The position numbers and the translations under genes are program-made. A DNA stretch of 64,000 bases from Sphingobium lignivorans (GTDB lineage Bacteria; Pseudomonadota; Alphaproteobacteria; Sphingomonadales; Sphingomonadaceae), in assembly GCF_014203955.1 (NCBI RefSeq), contig NZ_JACHKA010000001.1, forward strand, positions 2,945,001 to 3,009,000, read 5' to 3'. This document shows, in pieces, positions 1 to 8,376 of this stretch. The notes below the pieces were generated by a model. The model saw only the letters and a program-made list of their open reading frames with translations. It ran no database searches and was not told where the DNA came from. Within the stretch, counting starts at the first letter, position 1. Each line of letters begins with the position of its first letter.

Positions 1-1045
1 CGTAGGAGACGCGCGCCATTGCCGAATAGCGCTCCACCGGCTGCTGCAGATTGCCGCCCGGATTGATGATTTCGGTATAGTTATCGGTCCCGGCGATCAT
101 CCGGTTACCGAAGACCTCGCCATAGCCGAACTGACCCGTTTGCCCGCCCGGCAGGAATGCGGTCCCGCGCAGCGGACCGCTGGTGATCAGGCCACCTTCC
201 CAAAGATCGGTGCGGCGCACATCATCCGCGTAAATGTTCGCGGGCAAGCCATTCGCGGCATAGTTGGAATTGCCGGCGAGGCCACGGCTAGCCCATGGGC
301 GAGGACGATAAGGGGTCTGGCCGATCCCGTCATTCTTCGAATATTCCCCGCCGATGAGAATGTGACCACGCCCGCCGCCGAAGCGCGTTCCGGCCGCTAG
401 CCCGGCAAGCACGTTCTGGGCATCACCATATTGGGAAATACCGCTCTGCACCGTGCCCTCTACGCCTTCGAGATCCGATTTGAGAATGAGATTGATCACA
501 CCGGAGACAGCGTCGGACCCCCAGGATGCCGAGGCGCCGCCCGTCACGACCTCAGTGCGTGCGATGAGAATGGAAGGGATGACGCCAAGGTCCACCGTGC
601 CATCGGGCGCTGTGGCGACGTGCCGGCGGCCATCGAGGAGAACCAACGTCCGCTGAGGACCGACATTCCGCAGATCAGCCGTCACGGTCGCAGAGGACAG
701 GGCACGCGCCACACCGCTGCCGGTTGTAGAGAATGCCGGAATGAGGCGCAGGATATCATCCACGCGCGTCGGAGCGACGGATTGAATCTGCGCCGTGCTG
801 ATGACAGAAGTCGGCGTAGGGGCCGTAAACCCGCCGGCCTGAATGCGCGAGCCGGTTATCACGATGTCCTGAGCGGGCGCCGCAGCGCTTCCAGCAGCAG
901 CGCTTTCCGGTGTGACCTCAGCCGCCACGGGCGCATCGGCGGGCTGCTCGCTGCTCTGAGCCGTCGCGGCGCTGAACGGGCACACCACCGCGGCGATGCA
1001 AACACCCACAAGAAGGCGCCATGGCGCTGCGTTGAAAGATTTCAT
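1..1045 (-). CDS. TonB-dependent receptor, N-terminal part (gene runs off the window)
   Basis: This is the first ~348 residues of an outer-membrane TonB-dependent receptor; the C-terminal barrel lies beyond base 1. It opens MKSFNAAPWRLLVGVC, a signal peptide ending near residue 30 (ATAQ), followed by an Ala/Pro-rich linker and the TonB-box-like stretch DIVITGSRI. The plug domain follows, with LRNVGPQRTLVLLDGRR and TEVVTGGASASWGSDAVSG, which are typical of sphingomonad receptors. The start at 1045 is preceded by GGATCAG only 1-7 bases upstream. The substrate cannot be told from the plug. The gene has no obvious partner inside the window; the next gene upstream on the same strand starts more than 1.4 kb away. 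Confidence 0.9.
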   Translation of the reverse strand, partial: MKSFNAAPWRLLVGVCIAAVVCPFSAATAQSSEQPADAPVAAEVTPESAAAGSAAAPAQDIVITGSRIQAGGFTAPTPTSVISTAQIQSVAPTRVDDILRLIPAFSTTGSGVARALSSATVTADLRNVGPQRTLVLLDGRRHVATAPDGTVDLGVIPSILIARTEVVTGGASASWGSDAVSGVINLILKSDLEGVEGTVQSGISQYGDAQNVLAGLAAGTRFGGGRGHILIGGEYSKNDGIGQTPYRPRPWASRGLAGNSNYAANGLPANIYADDVRRTDLWEGGLITSGPLRGTAFLPGGQTGQFGYGEVFGNRMIAGTDNYTEIINPGGNLQQPVERYSAMARVSY

Positions 1046-1559
1046 CTGATCCTCTCCCTGCTTCAACTTTTTATGACCCCAAGGGTGAGGCGCCATTGCT
1101 CCGCGGGCTAGATACGCGAGCTGAGCGGCTCCACCCTGAAGTGATGGGCAGCGTCTTAGGTCGGGCCTGGATCGTCAGGAAGACAAGCTCCGTTAGGAGA
1201 TGCATTCTCAAATCGAGAATGGTCGGGCTGTATGCGCACTGGGCGCTGGAGCATTGAAGCTCATCGCGCCTGAGAACCGAGATCGAGGCGGACGGCCAGG
1301 GCAGAGCCGTTCGACCAGATCAAGGCCGACAGACGACTTGTGCAATGGCCCAAGCTCGCGAGCATGAAGCTGATATAAAAGTACACAATCTTGCGAGAAC
1401 TGCCTGCCCCCGCGATAGCGGCCGTTCGCTACCCCGAAGGAAATCGCCGAAAGCTGTCAGAGGTTCATAAATCTGACTGGGGCGCTATTAGCCAGAGCTT
1501 GTCCCGTGCGTCAGTCAAATTTTGAAGCGCAATGGCAATTTGCCGGCTTTTGACCGACA
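1046..1559. other. Intergenic stretch without a recognisable gene
   Basis: About 0.5 kb separates the TonB receptor start (minus strand) from the stop of the SDR gene. I find no convincing open frame, RNA gene or clear terminator. The part around 1250-1500 has GC-rich codon-like texture broken by stops, so it could be decayed coding sequence, but I cannot assign it to a family. Confidence 0.4.
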
Positions 1560-2474
1560 TCAAGCAAACTGCACTTTCGCCAGGTCCAGGGACAGCTCCC
1601 ACAGACGCGCGGCGGCGGCGTCATCCAGCGCCTGCCTGGGCGGTTGCTCATCGGTTGGATATCCTCGCGTGCCGCCAAGCCGGTCGGGTCCATAATAGCC
1701 GCCGTCTCGCGCCGAGGGATCGGTTGCCGCGAAAAGTGTCGGCAAGGCGCCTTGCCAGGCGGGCTGGAACAGGAACCAGAGGTAGCGACGCAGCCGGCCA
1801 TGAAGGCTGGATCGGCCCGAGCCGTTCACGATGAGGTCCGTGCGCGTGATGCCCGGATGCGCCGCGAGGCTCTCGATGCCCCAGCCGGCCGCCTTGCTGC
1901 GCCGGCTCAGCTCGAGCGCGAACATGAGGCAGGCGAGCTTGGACTGGGCATAGACATGCATCGAGCGGTAGCTGCGCTCGGCCTGCAGGTCCTCGAAGTC
2001 GATCGCTCCCTGGCGCGCCGCGACGCTGCTGAGCGTCACGACCCGTGGTTCCTGCCCTTTCCTCAGCAGCGGCAACAGATGCGCAGTAAGCGCGAAATGC
2101 CCGAGATAGTTGGTGCCGAATTGCAGTTCAAAGCCGTCGCGCGTTTCACGACGTTCCGGCGGGCGCATGACCGCCGCATTGTTGATGAGCAGATCAAGAC
2201 TGTCCTGTTCCTGCGCAAGCTGCCCCGCGAAGGCCGCGACCGAGCCGAGATCGGCGAGGTCCAGCTTCCCGAACCGCACCTGTGCGCCAGGCACGGCGCG
2301 CTTGATCGCCGCGACTGCCGCAGCGCCCTTCTCGGGATTGCGCCCGGCGATCACGACATTGGCGCCGGCGGTGGCCAGGGCAAGCGCATCTTGGAAGCCA
2401 AGCCCCCCGGTGCCCGTCACGATCACATCGCGGTTCCATTGGGGCGGGATGTCACTGCTCGTCCAGTTCGTCAT
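1560..2474 (-). CDS. Short-chain dehydrogenase/reductase (SDR), NAD(P)-dependent
   Basis: A 304-residue SDR of the retinol-dehydrogenase/WW-domain-oxidoreductase-like group. The Rossmann nucleotide motif VTGTGGLG lies near residue 19 (one residue shorter than the usual TGxxxGxG), followed by NNAAV near residue 90 and the catalytic YAQSK near residue 167. The frame stays open to 2630, but the ATG at 2474 begins MTNWTSSDIPP just before the Rossmann fold and has AAGGCAAGG upstream, so I take it as the start. It is divergent from a MarR gene, with tandem operator-like repeats between them, which suggests control by that regulator. The substrate is unknown; this group usually reduces or oxidises a carbonyl/alcohol. 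Confidence 0.85.
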   Translation of the reverse strand: MTNWTSSDIPPQWNRDVIVTGTGGLGFQDALALATAGANVVIAGRNPEKGAAAVAAIKRAVPGAQVRFGKLDLADLGSVAAFAGQLAQEQDSLDLLINNAAVMRPPERRETRDGFELQFGTNYLGHFALTAHLLPLLRKGQEPRVVTLSSVAARQGAIDFEDLQAERSYRSMHVYAQSKLACLMFALELSRRSKAAGWGIESLAAHPGITRTDLIVNGSGRSSLHGRLRRYLWFLFQPAWQGALPTLFAATDPSARDGGYYGPDRLGGTRGYPTDEQPPRQALDDAAAARLWELSLDLAKVQFA

Positions 2475-2623
2475 TGATGATCCTTGCCTTCCCAACGCGG
2501 GCGGGCGCCGCGGGCAATCGCAACCCGCGATGCCCTTGCCGCGCCGTCCTGCTCCATGATGCCGGTGGCCCGGAAAACCGCCATGCCGGAACGCGCAAAA
2601 AACCTGCCCATTCCTCCAGGAGG

Positions 2624-2670
2624 TTGACAACCGTATGGCACCTTACATATTTGTATGGTGGCTTACGAAT
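2624..2670 (+). promoter_or_regulatory. Promoter with two tandem MarR-type operators
   Basis: A TTGACA hexamer (2624-2629) is followed 16 bases later by CATATT. Over and downstream of this lie two 19-bp copies of YGTATGGNNNCTTACNNAT at 2632-2650 and 2652-2670, spaced exactly 20 bp (two helical turns). Each copy is an imperfect dyad (GTATGG/CTTAC). They sit between the SDR and MarR genes, which suggests autorepression and control of the divergent SDR. Confidence 0.6.
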
Positions 2671-2684
2671 TAAGGGAGGCATCC

Positions 2685-3146
2685 TTGCCGGACAAACAGG
2701 AAGGCACAGCGCAGGACAGTATCGGCGCCTGGGCGAAGCGCTGCTATTTCGCCGGTCGGGACGTCATGGATTCCGTTCTGCGTCCCCATGGCCTTGGCTC
2801 CGTGCAATGGTATGTTCTGCACCGGCTTGCCACGGTGGGCCCAGTCATCCAGCGCGATCTGGGACGGCTGCTGGAGATCGAACGGGCGACCATGAGCGGC
2901 ATCGTCGCCACGCTCGTGCGCAAGGGGCTGGTCGAGCAGGTGCCCGATCAGGCCGACCAGCGGCAGAAGCTGCTGCGCCTTACCGATGCCGGCGCGAAGC
3001 TGTGGACCACCCTGCCCGACCTGTCCTTCATTCGCGCCGTGGCGTTCGGCGGAATGGACGCGGCCGATATCGAGACCGCGATCGGCGTGCTCCGCACGGC
3101 AACCGAACGGCTCGAAAGCCTGCTTGAGAAAGGAAACAGACCATGA
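2685..3146 (+). CDS. MarR family transcriptional regulator
   Basis: A 153-residue MarR-type winged-helix repressor. The recognition region reads QRDLGRLLEIERATMSGIV followed by LVRKGLVEQVPDQAD, the wing with its conserved acidic and basic residues. An ATG at 2655 lies in frame but inside the operator repeat and has no ribosome site. The TTG at 2685 has GGGAGG five bases upstream, so I prefer it. The end overlaps the following epimerase gene by four bases (ATGA), which shows translational coupling. Its likely targets are its own operon and the divergent SDR through the paired repeats at 2632-2670. The ligand is unknown. Confidence 0.85.
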   Translation: MPDKQEGTAQDSIGAWAKRCYFAGRDVMDSVLRPHGLGSVQWYVLHRLATVGPVIQRDLGRLLEIERATMSGIVATLVRKGLVEQVPDQADQRQKLLRLTDAGAKLWTTLPDLSFIRAVAFGGMDAADIETAIGVLRTATERLESLLEKGNRP

Positions 3147-3958
3147 CCATCCTGGTAACCGGCGCGAGCGGACTGGTCGGCGCCCGGCTTCTTCCGCGTC
3201 TGGTGCAAGCGGGGCTGGACTGCCGGGCACTGGCCCGGCCGGGCAGTGGCGTGCCTGCAGGCGTGTCGATAGCGACTGGCGACCTGCTCGATCCCGCCTC
3301 GCTGGCATCGGCCGTGCAGGGCGTTTCGGCCGTCATCCACCTCGCGGCCGTCTTCCGTACAACCGATGCCGACCTCATCTGGAAAGTGAATCTCGACGGG
3401 ACGCGCAACCTCATCGCCGCGATGAAAGCCCATGCGGCGGACGCGCGGCTCATCATGGCCAGCACGTCCCACGTCTATGACGCCGACGCCCCGCGACCCG
3501 GCGCAGAAGAGGATCGCTGTTCCCCCACGCTCGACTATCCAGCGAGCAAGCTGGCCGCCGAGATGGACCTGCGGGACAGCGGCCTCAACTGGTCCATCCA
3601 GCGCTTCGGCTTCGTCTATGGCGATGGGGACGGCCATATCGAGTCGCTTCCCCGGCATCTCGCCCAAGTGAAGCTTCACCCCGCCCAGCGGATGAGCATG
3701 GTCCATCATCGCGACATTGCGACCGCCATGATGCTGGCGCTGAATGGCGCGATGGACGGGCGGATCGTCAATATCGGCGATGATGCCCCCACATCGATCC
3801 ATGAACTGGTGCAGCTGGCGGGAGGCGCAATCGAGCCCTCCTCCGCGCCGCTGACCAATCCCTGGCGCCTGCATATGGACGGCGCGCTTGCCCGCCGGCT
3901 CGGCTTTCAGCCCGCCGTGAGGAGTGTCCACCAGGCCGCACACGAAGGGCTGCTGTAA
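3143..3958 (+). CDS. NAD-dependent epimerase/dehydratase family protein (extended SDR)
   Basis: A 271-residue extended SDR. TGASGLVGARLL at residues 6-17 is the NAD-binding loop, VIHLAAVF follows near residue 65, and YPASK near residue 131 is the catalytic Tyr/Lys pair with TSHVYD just before it. It starts on the ATG that overlaps the MarR stop, so it is co-transcribed with that regulator. Proteins of this class act on nucleotide sugars, 3-beta-hydroxysteroids or aromatic aldehydes/ketones. The context (MarR regulator, second SDR) favours small-molecule catabolism or detoxification over sugar metabolism, but the substrate is open. Confidence 0.85.
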   Translation: MTILVTGASGLVGARLLPRLVQAGLDCRALARPGSGVPAGVSIATGDLLDPASLASAVQGVSAVIHLAAVFRTTDADLIWKVNLDGTRNLIAAMKAHAADARLIMASTSHVYDADAPRPGAEEDRCSPTLDYPASKLAAEMDLRDSGLNWSIQRFGFVYGDGDGHIESLPRHLAQVKLHPAQRMSMVHHRDIATAMMLALNGAMDGRIVNIGDDAPTSIHELVQLAGGAIEPSSAPLTNPWRLHMDGALARRLGFQPAVRSVHQAAHEGLL

Positions 3959-4009
3959 CGCGCGGCCATGTGAAGGCGCGCTTGCCAAGCCGGCGCCACC
4001 GCGCCGCGC

Positions 4010-5044
4010 CTATGCCTCTTGCAGCGTGCGGCTGGCATATCGGCTATATTGGCGGCGCATATCCAGCACGTCCCGCTTGGGCGCGGCACCGAACATCCGC
4101 GTATATTCCCGACTGAACTGCGACGCGCTTTCATAGCCCACCTGATAGGCAGCCTCGCTCACATTGACCCCGTCGACCACCATCAGTCGCCTGGCTTCCA
4201 GCAAGCGCAGCTGCTTCTGGTACTGAAGCGGCGTCATGGACGTGAGTGCCTTGAAATGCTGATGAAATGACGACGTGCTCATGCGCGCGGTCTCGGCCAG
4301 TTGCTCCACTCGCAGTGTCTGCGCAAAGCTGTTCTGCAGCTGGAATATCGCCTTGCTGACTCGCTCGCTGCTCGATTCCGGCAAGCCAAGGTTGCGCAGT
4401 TCGCCGCCATTCGGACTCGTCAGCAGCCAGTAGCAGATCTCGCGCATCACGGACGGGTAGAGGATCGGGATCGCCTCGGGCGTCTCGGACAGCCGGAGCA
4501 GGCGCAGCATGCAATCGGCCAGAGGTGCATCGACCTTCCCGACGAACAGGCAGGGCCCTGACCCGCTGGTCGGCACGGGCGGCGTTTCGAGCTGTCCCAG
4601 CACCTCGCGCATGATCGTCATGTCGAGATCGATGGTGATGCCGATATAAGGCGCGTCCGCGCTTGCCTCGATGACCCGTCCGCTGGCGGGAAGATCAAGG
4701 CCGATCGCCAGACATTCCATCACGCCATAGCGAAAGGTCTCCTCACCGAAGAGAATTTCCTTTGCGCCCTGGATCACGACGCAAAGCCCCGGCCGATAGA
4801 CCTGCCGCATCGGCATCCGGGCCTCGAAGGACCGCATGATGTGCATGCCGGCAAGCCGCGTCGGAAAACGGCCCTCGCCGCCGCCCTGGGCATCGATATG
4901 AGCGGCGACCGCCGCGTGAAGGGCTGAAGGCACGCGTTTCTCCGCCTGGGCGAGCGGCCAGCGCAGGACCTGCCCATCTCTGCTCACCCTATCGGCGCTT
5001 GGAGGATTGGGCAAGTTTATTGAGGTATTCGGCATTCTGATCAT
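4010..5044 (-). CDS. AraC family transcriptional regulator with N-terminal ligand domain
   Basis: About 344 residues. The N-terminal AraC_N-type domain is recognisable by RQVYRPGLCVVIQGAKEILFG. The C-terminal 100 residues form the two HTH motifs (VEQLAETARMSTSSFHQHFK and VSEAAYQVGYESASQFSREY) ending near FGAAPKRDV. Several in-frame ATGs exist; the one at 5044 has TGGAG seven bases upstream. The gene is divergent from an MFS carrier only about 50 bp away, so it probably activates that carrier and perhaps the MipA gene beyond it. The architecture is the YqhC-like AraC type that responds to aldehydes or small toxins in known members; here the inducer is unknown. Confidence 0.85.
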   Translation of the reverse strand: MIRMPNTSINLPNPPSADRVSRDGQVLRWPLAQAEKRVPSALHAAVAAHIDAQGGGEGRFPTRLAGMHIMRSFEARMPMRQVYRPGLCVVIQGAKEILFGEETFRYGVMECLAIGLDLPASGRVIEASADAPYIGITIDLDMTIMREVLGQLETPPVPTSGSGPCLFVGKVDAPLADCMLRLLRLSETPEAIPILYPSVMREICYWLLTSPNGGELRNLGLPESSSERVSKAIFQLQNSFAQTLRVEQLAETARMSTSSFHQHFKALTSMTPLQYQKQLRLLEARRLMVVDGVNVSEAAYQVGYESASQFSREYTRMFGAAPKRDVLDMRRQYSRYASRTLQEA

Positions 5045-5097
5045 GGGTCGCTCCATCTAACTTGCTGGCACCAACCCAAGTGAGGAGCGTCACGATC

Positions 5098-6414
5098 ATG
5101 GCAGAAATTGCCACGCGATCAACAGAAATATCCAGCGCTTCTTTCCAGATCGGCGAGGAAAGTTCGAATGAACATGCGAATGGATGGCGCTCCGTTCTAA
5201 TACTTTTTGCCCTGTTCCTCGTCAGCCTGATCTCGCAGATTGATCGGATGCTGCCCTTCATCATGGCAGAAGCGATCAAGATTGATCTTTCTCTCAGCGA
5301 TACACAGATCGGACTGCTCACAGGCCTTGCTTTCGCGGTCTGTTATACGCTTCTTTCCCTGCCGCTTGCCCGCGTTTCAGACCGGGGGTCGCCCCGTTTC
5401 GTGCTTGTTTTCTGCGCTCTGGTCTGGAGCGCGATGACAGCGCTCGGAGGTCTTGCCGCGAGTTTCCTGGTCCTGGCGTTCACGCGCTTCGGCGTGGCCT
5501 TCGGGGAGGCCGGCGCGATCCCGGCCGGACATGCGATCATCGCCCGGAAAATCCGGCCGGAGCGAAGAGGCCTGGCGATCGGGCTGTTCGCTCTGGGCAT
5601 CCCTCTTGGCACCATGGTGGGGTTTGCGGCCGGCGGCGCGCTCAGCGACACGGTCGGCTGGCGCACGGCGCTGGTCGGCGCAGGCGCCCTTGGCGGCGTG
5701 ATCGCTCTCATTGCCTTCGTCGCCGTCGGGCCCACGCCGCCGCTGCAACGCATGGCGGCCTCTGCAGAACCCTTCATGCGCACAAGCATGCGCCTGCTGT
5801 CGGCACCCGGCTTTCGCTGGCTGTTCATCGGCGCGATCGCCAGTGGCTTTGCCGCGGCGCCCTTTTATGCCTTCGCCGCACCCTTCCTCATCCGTACCCA
5901 TGGCTTCACCGCCAGCGAGGCCGGCCTCGCCTTCGGGTTGCCGCAGGGTCTGCTGGGCATCGTGGGCACGCTGCTGGGCGGGCGCTGGTTCGACCGGGTG
6001 GTGCGCTCGGGCACCGGACGCGTGCTGGGTCCCCCTGCCATCCTGTTCATCATTGCCGCGGTGACGACGACGGCAGGCCTGTTCGCCCCTGTCGGCTGGC
6101 TCTCGATCCTGCTGTTCCTGCCGAGCATGCTGTCCTTCGCCTTCCTGCTGCCATGGGGTTTCGGCGCCGCGCACCTCGTGGCCGGCCAGGGCCGCGAGGC
6201 CATGGCGTCGAGCCTCGTCCTGATCGGGTCGGGCCTGCTTGGCCCTGCGCTAGGTCCGCTCATCGTCGGCCTGATCAGCGATGCGGGAAGCGCGGCGCAC
6301 ATGCCCAACAGCCTCGGGCTCGGCCTGCTGACCGTGCCCGTCGCCAGCATCCTCAGCGGCCTCGCAATTCTGATGGCAAACCACAGGATCGCTGCCTTGC
6401 TTCGGCAGCGCTGA
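5098..6414 (+). CDS. MFS transporter
   Basis: A 438-residue major facilitator with about 12 membrane segments. SDTQIGLLTGLAFAVCYTLL and ARVSDRG (the loop 2-3 signature) place it in the spinster-like branch common in sphingomonads. ATG 5098 (MAEIATRSTE) has GAGGAG ten bases upstream; an in-frame TTG at 5062 lacks a site. It is divergent from the AraC gene, which likely controls it. Direction of transport and substrate are not visible; an efflux role would fit the AraC and outer-membrane MipA neighbours. Confidence 0.85.
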   Translation: MAEIATRSTEISSASFQIGEESSNEHANGWRSVLILFALFLVSLISQIDRMLPFIMAEAIKIDLSLSDTQIGLLTGLAFAVCYTLLSLPLARVSDRGSPRFVLVFCALVWSAMTALGGLAASFLVLAFTRFGVAFGEAGAIPAGHAIIARKIRPERRGLAIGLFALGIPLGTMVGFAAGGALSDTVGWRTALVGAGALGGVIALIAFVAVGPTPPLQRMAASAEPFMRTSMRLLSAPGFRWLFIGAIASGFAAAPFYAFAAPFLIRTHGFTASEAGLAFGLPQGLLGIVGTLLGGRWFDRVVRSGTGRVLGPPAILFIIAAVTTTAGLFAPVGWLSILLFLPSMLSFAFLLPWGFGAAHLVAGQGREAMASSLVLIGSGLLGPALGPLIVGLISDAGSAAHMPNSLGLGLLTVPVASILSGLAILMANHRIAALLRQR

Positions 6415-6419
6415 CTCCA

Positions 6420-6456
6420 GGGGGTCGCCAATCTCACCCGCCCCGCCGCGACCCCC
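6420..6456 (+). terminator. Hairpin after the MFS gene
   Basis: A perfect 9-bp inverted repeat, GGGGGTCGC (6420-6428) and GCGACCCCC (6448-6456), starts six bases after the MFS stop. There is no U-tract, so termination would be weak or Rho-assisted. Confidence 0.4.
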
Positions 6457-6502
6457 GGCCACCGAAGGACAATTTTCCGGAAACGGAGCGCCTTCGGTGG
6501 CC
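6457..6502 (+). other. Second, abutting hairpin in the MipA leader
   Basis: A perfect 12-bp inverted repeat, GGCCACCGAAGG (6457-6468) and CCTTCGGTGGCC (6491-6502), encloses a 22-base loop. It begins at the base after the first hairpin ends and finishes 11 bases before the AAGGA ribosome site of the MipA gene. It may stabilise the transcript or limit translation of that gene. Confidence 0.5.
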
Positions 6503-6526
6503 CCCTCAAAAAGAAGGAAATCGGCT

Positions 6527-7321
6527 ATGCGACTTCTCGTCTCGACCCTGCTTGTCTGCGGCACGGCCCTGTCGGCCACCGGCGTCCATGCGCAGGAGGC
6601 CTCCCCGGACACCCCCTCGCGCGGCATTGTCGCGGTCGGTGCCGGTATCGTGCCCGAATATGATGGCGCGAGCGACATGCGCGTGCTCCCCTTCGTCACG
6701 GGGGAGATCCGCCTCGGCATCGTCAGCCTCGAAATGCGTGGCCAGCGCCTGCGCCTCGATCTCAACCCGGGGTCGCGCCTCTCCTTCGGCCCGGCCATCG
6801 GCCTGCGCCTGCCGCGTGACGATGCCGACGGTTCCGTCGGCCTCCTGCCGGAAATCGACACCGCGATCGAGGCGGGTGGCTTCGTGGGCTACAGGATCGG
6901 CGGCGATCGCTTCGGCCAGGGATCGGTGCAGATGGACCTCACCGTCGTTCACGACGTGTCGGACACGCATAAGGGCCTGATCGCGACGGCGACCGCCAGC
7001 TATGCCGCGATCCGCAACCCCGTCTTCTCCCTCTCGCTCGATGCGCAGGCCGGCTGGGCCAATGCGGATTATGCCCGCACCTATTTCGGTATCGACGAAG
7101 CCGCCGCCGCTGCCAGCGGTTTGCCAGCCTATCGCCCCGGCGCCGGCTTCCGGGACGTGGGCGCCGGCGTGACGGCATCCTACTGGTTCAACCGCCGCCT
7201 CGGCGTGGTCGCCCGCGCCGGCGCGAGCTATCTCATCGGCGATCTCGCCGACAGCCCCGTCACCCAGGAGGGCAGCCGCTGGCAACCGGCCGCCGGCCTG
7301 GCCCTCGCCTATCGCTTCTGA
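6527..7321 (+). CDS. MipA/OmpV family outer-membrane protein
   Basis: A 264-residue exported beta-barrel. The signal peptide MRLLVSTLLVCGTALSATG ends at VHAQ. The mature protein alternates short amphipathic strands and ends in the outer-membrane signature ALAYRF. VGAGIVPEYDGASDMRVLPF near the mature N-terminus is typical of MipA/OmpV proteins, known as scaffolds for murein enzymes or as small porins. ATG 6527 has AAGGA eight bases upstream; the frame is open further up but covers the hairpin. It lies 112 bases after the MFS gene and may be partly co-expressed with it. Confidence 0.8.
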   Translation: MRLLVSTLLVCGTALSATGVHAQEASPDTPSRGIVAVGAGIVPEYDGASDMRVLPFVTGEIRLGIVSLEMRGQRLRLDLNPGSRLSFGPAIGLRLPRDDADGSVGLLPEIDTAIEAGGFVGYRIGGDRFGQGSVQMDLTVVHDVSDTHKGLIATATASYAAIRNPVFSLSLDAQAGWANADYARTYFGIDEAAAAASGLPAYRPGAGFRDVGAGVTASYWFNRRLGVVARAGASYLIGDLADSPVTQEGSRWQPAAGLALAYRF

Positions 7322-7335
7322 AGTCCGTGCAAGAC

Positions 7336-7371
7336 GGGCGGCCCCGGCGACGATACTGTACGGCGCCGCCC
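7336..7371. terminator. Hairpin between convergent genes
   Basis: GGGCGGC (7336-7342) pairs with GCCGCCC (7365-7371), followed by CTTTC. It lies between the MipA stop and the stop of the minus-strand epimerase gene and could serve the plus-strand unit. Confidence 0.4.
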
Positions 7372-7381
7372 CTTTCGCAGC

Positions 7382-8278
7382 TCAGGCCGCCACGGACGAA
7401 TAGTCCATTCGCTCGAGATCCCCGATCAGGCCCGGTCCACTCGGCTCCCAGCCGAGCAGTGCTCGGGTTCGGGCGCCGGATGCTGACATGTCGGTGGCTG
7501 CGAACATCGCGAACCAGCCGAAATGATGAGACGCTTCTTCAGAAGACAGCGAACAGAGCGGAAGGTCGAGACCAGCGGCAACGCTCGCCGCAATCTCGCG
7601 AAGGGTGACACCTTCCTCCGCGACCGCATGGTAGCGTGCCCCGGGCTCAGCCCGCTCCACCGCGAGGCGATAGAGCTGCGCCACGTCGAGAACATGCGCG
7701 GCGGACCAGCGGTTCTCGCCTTCGCCGACATAGGCAACGACGCCCTTCTCCCGTGCCAGTTCCACATAAGGCGTGATCAGGCCCTGCTTCACCGTGTCAT
7801 GCACTTGCGGAAGGCGAACGACCGACAGGATCACGCCCCTTTCAAGCAGCGCCTCGCCAGCCAGCTCAGAACTCGACCGGGGGTGGTGGCGGACTGTGAA
7901 TAACGTCTCGACGGCCGGGCTGCCATCATCAGACGCACCCATGATCACTGCCGAGGTGATGAGCAGTGGCCGCTCAGAGCCCGCGAGCACCGCGCCAAGC
8001 GCATCGATCACGTGACGATCCTGTTCGCAGCTCGCCGCATATTTTGAGAAGTCATGATCGAAGGCAGTGTGGATGACAGCGTCGGCGCGCTCGGCGCCGG
8101 CGCGGATGCTCGCAAGGTCTTCCAGATTGCCGAGATGGGCCTGCGCGCCAGCGGCGGTCAGCGCGCGTACGCCGGCCTCCGAGCGCGTCAGGCCGATCAC
8201 CTCATGTCCCGCACCCAGAAGCTCAGGCATGATTCGCGAACCGATAAAGCCGGTGGCACCAGTGAGAAAGATACGCAT
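7382..8278 (-). CDS. NAD-dependent epimerase/dehydratase-like SDR
   Basis: A 298-residue atypical SDR of the NmrA/epimerase-like type. It has TGATGFIGSRIMPELL at residues 6-21 and VIHTAFDHD near residue 65. The canonical YxxxK is not evident, so the enzyme may belong to the atypical group that lacks it. The ATG at 8278 has GGAGGAG with a good spacing, whereas the longer frame to 8311 has no site. It is divergent from an XRE/MmyB regulator; such regulators very often sit next to an SDR that they control. Substrate unknown. Confidence 0.85.
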   Translation of the reverse strand: MRIFLTGATGFIGSRIMPELLGAGHEVIGLTRSEAGVRALTAAGAQAHLGNLEDLASIRAGAERADAVIHTAFDHDFSKYAASCEQDRHVIDALGAVLAGSERPLLITSAVIMGASDDGSPAVETLFTVRHHPRSSSELAGEALLERGVILSVVRLPQVHDTVKQGLITPYVELAREKGVVAYVGEGENRWSAAHVLDVAQLYRLAVERAEPGARYHAVAEEGVTLREIAASVAAGLDLPLCSLSSEEASHHFGWFAMFAATDMSASGARTRALLGWEPSGPGLIGDLERMDYSSVAA

Positions 8279-8332
8279 GGGGAACTCCTCCAGATTGACG
8301 GACCGTCCCATTCGGTGAGAAGGTATTCCTGT

Positions 8333-8360
8333 TAAAGTAGTGACTTTATCCTGGTATAAT
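8333..8360 (+). promoter_or_regulatory. Promoter with a perfect operator palindrome
   Basis: A consensus -10 TATAAT lies at 8355-8360, with TTAAAG 17 bases upstream. A perfect 6-4-6 palindrome, TAAAGTAGTGACTTTA (8333-8348), overlaps the -35 and spacer. It lies between the divergent SDR and XRE genes and is a good candidate for the regulator's own binding site. Confidence 0.6.
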
Positions 8361-8376
8361 TATCGACAGGATTCGG

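Noticed and set aside
2475-2630. N-terminal extension of the first SDR (52 residues)
   Set aside because: The extension has no SDR features; the ATG at 2474 directly precedes the Rossmann fold.
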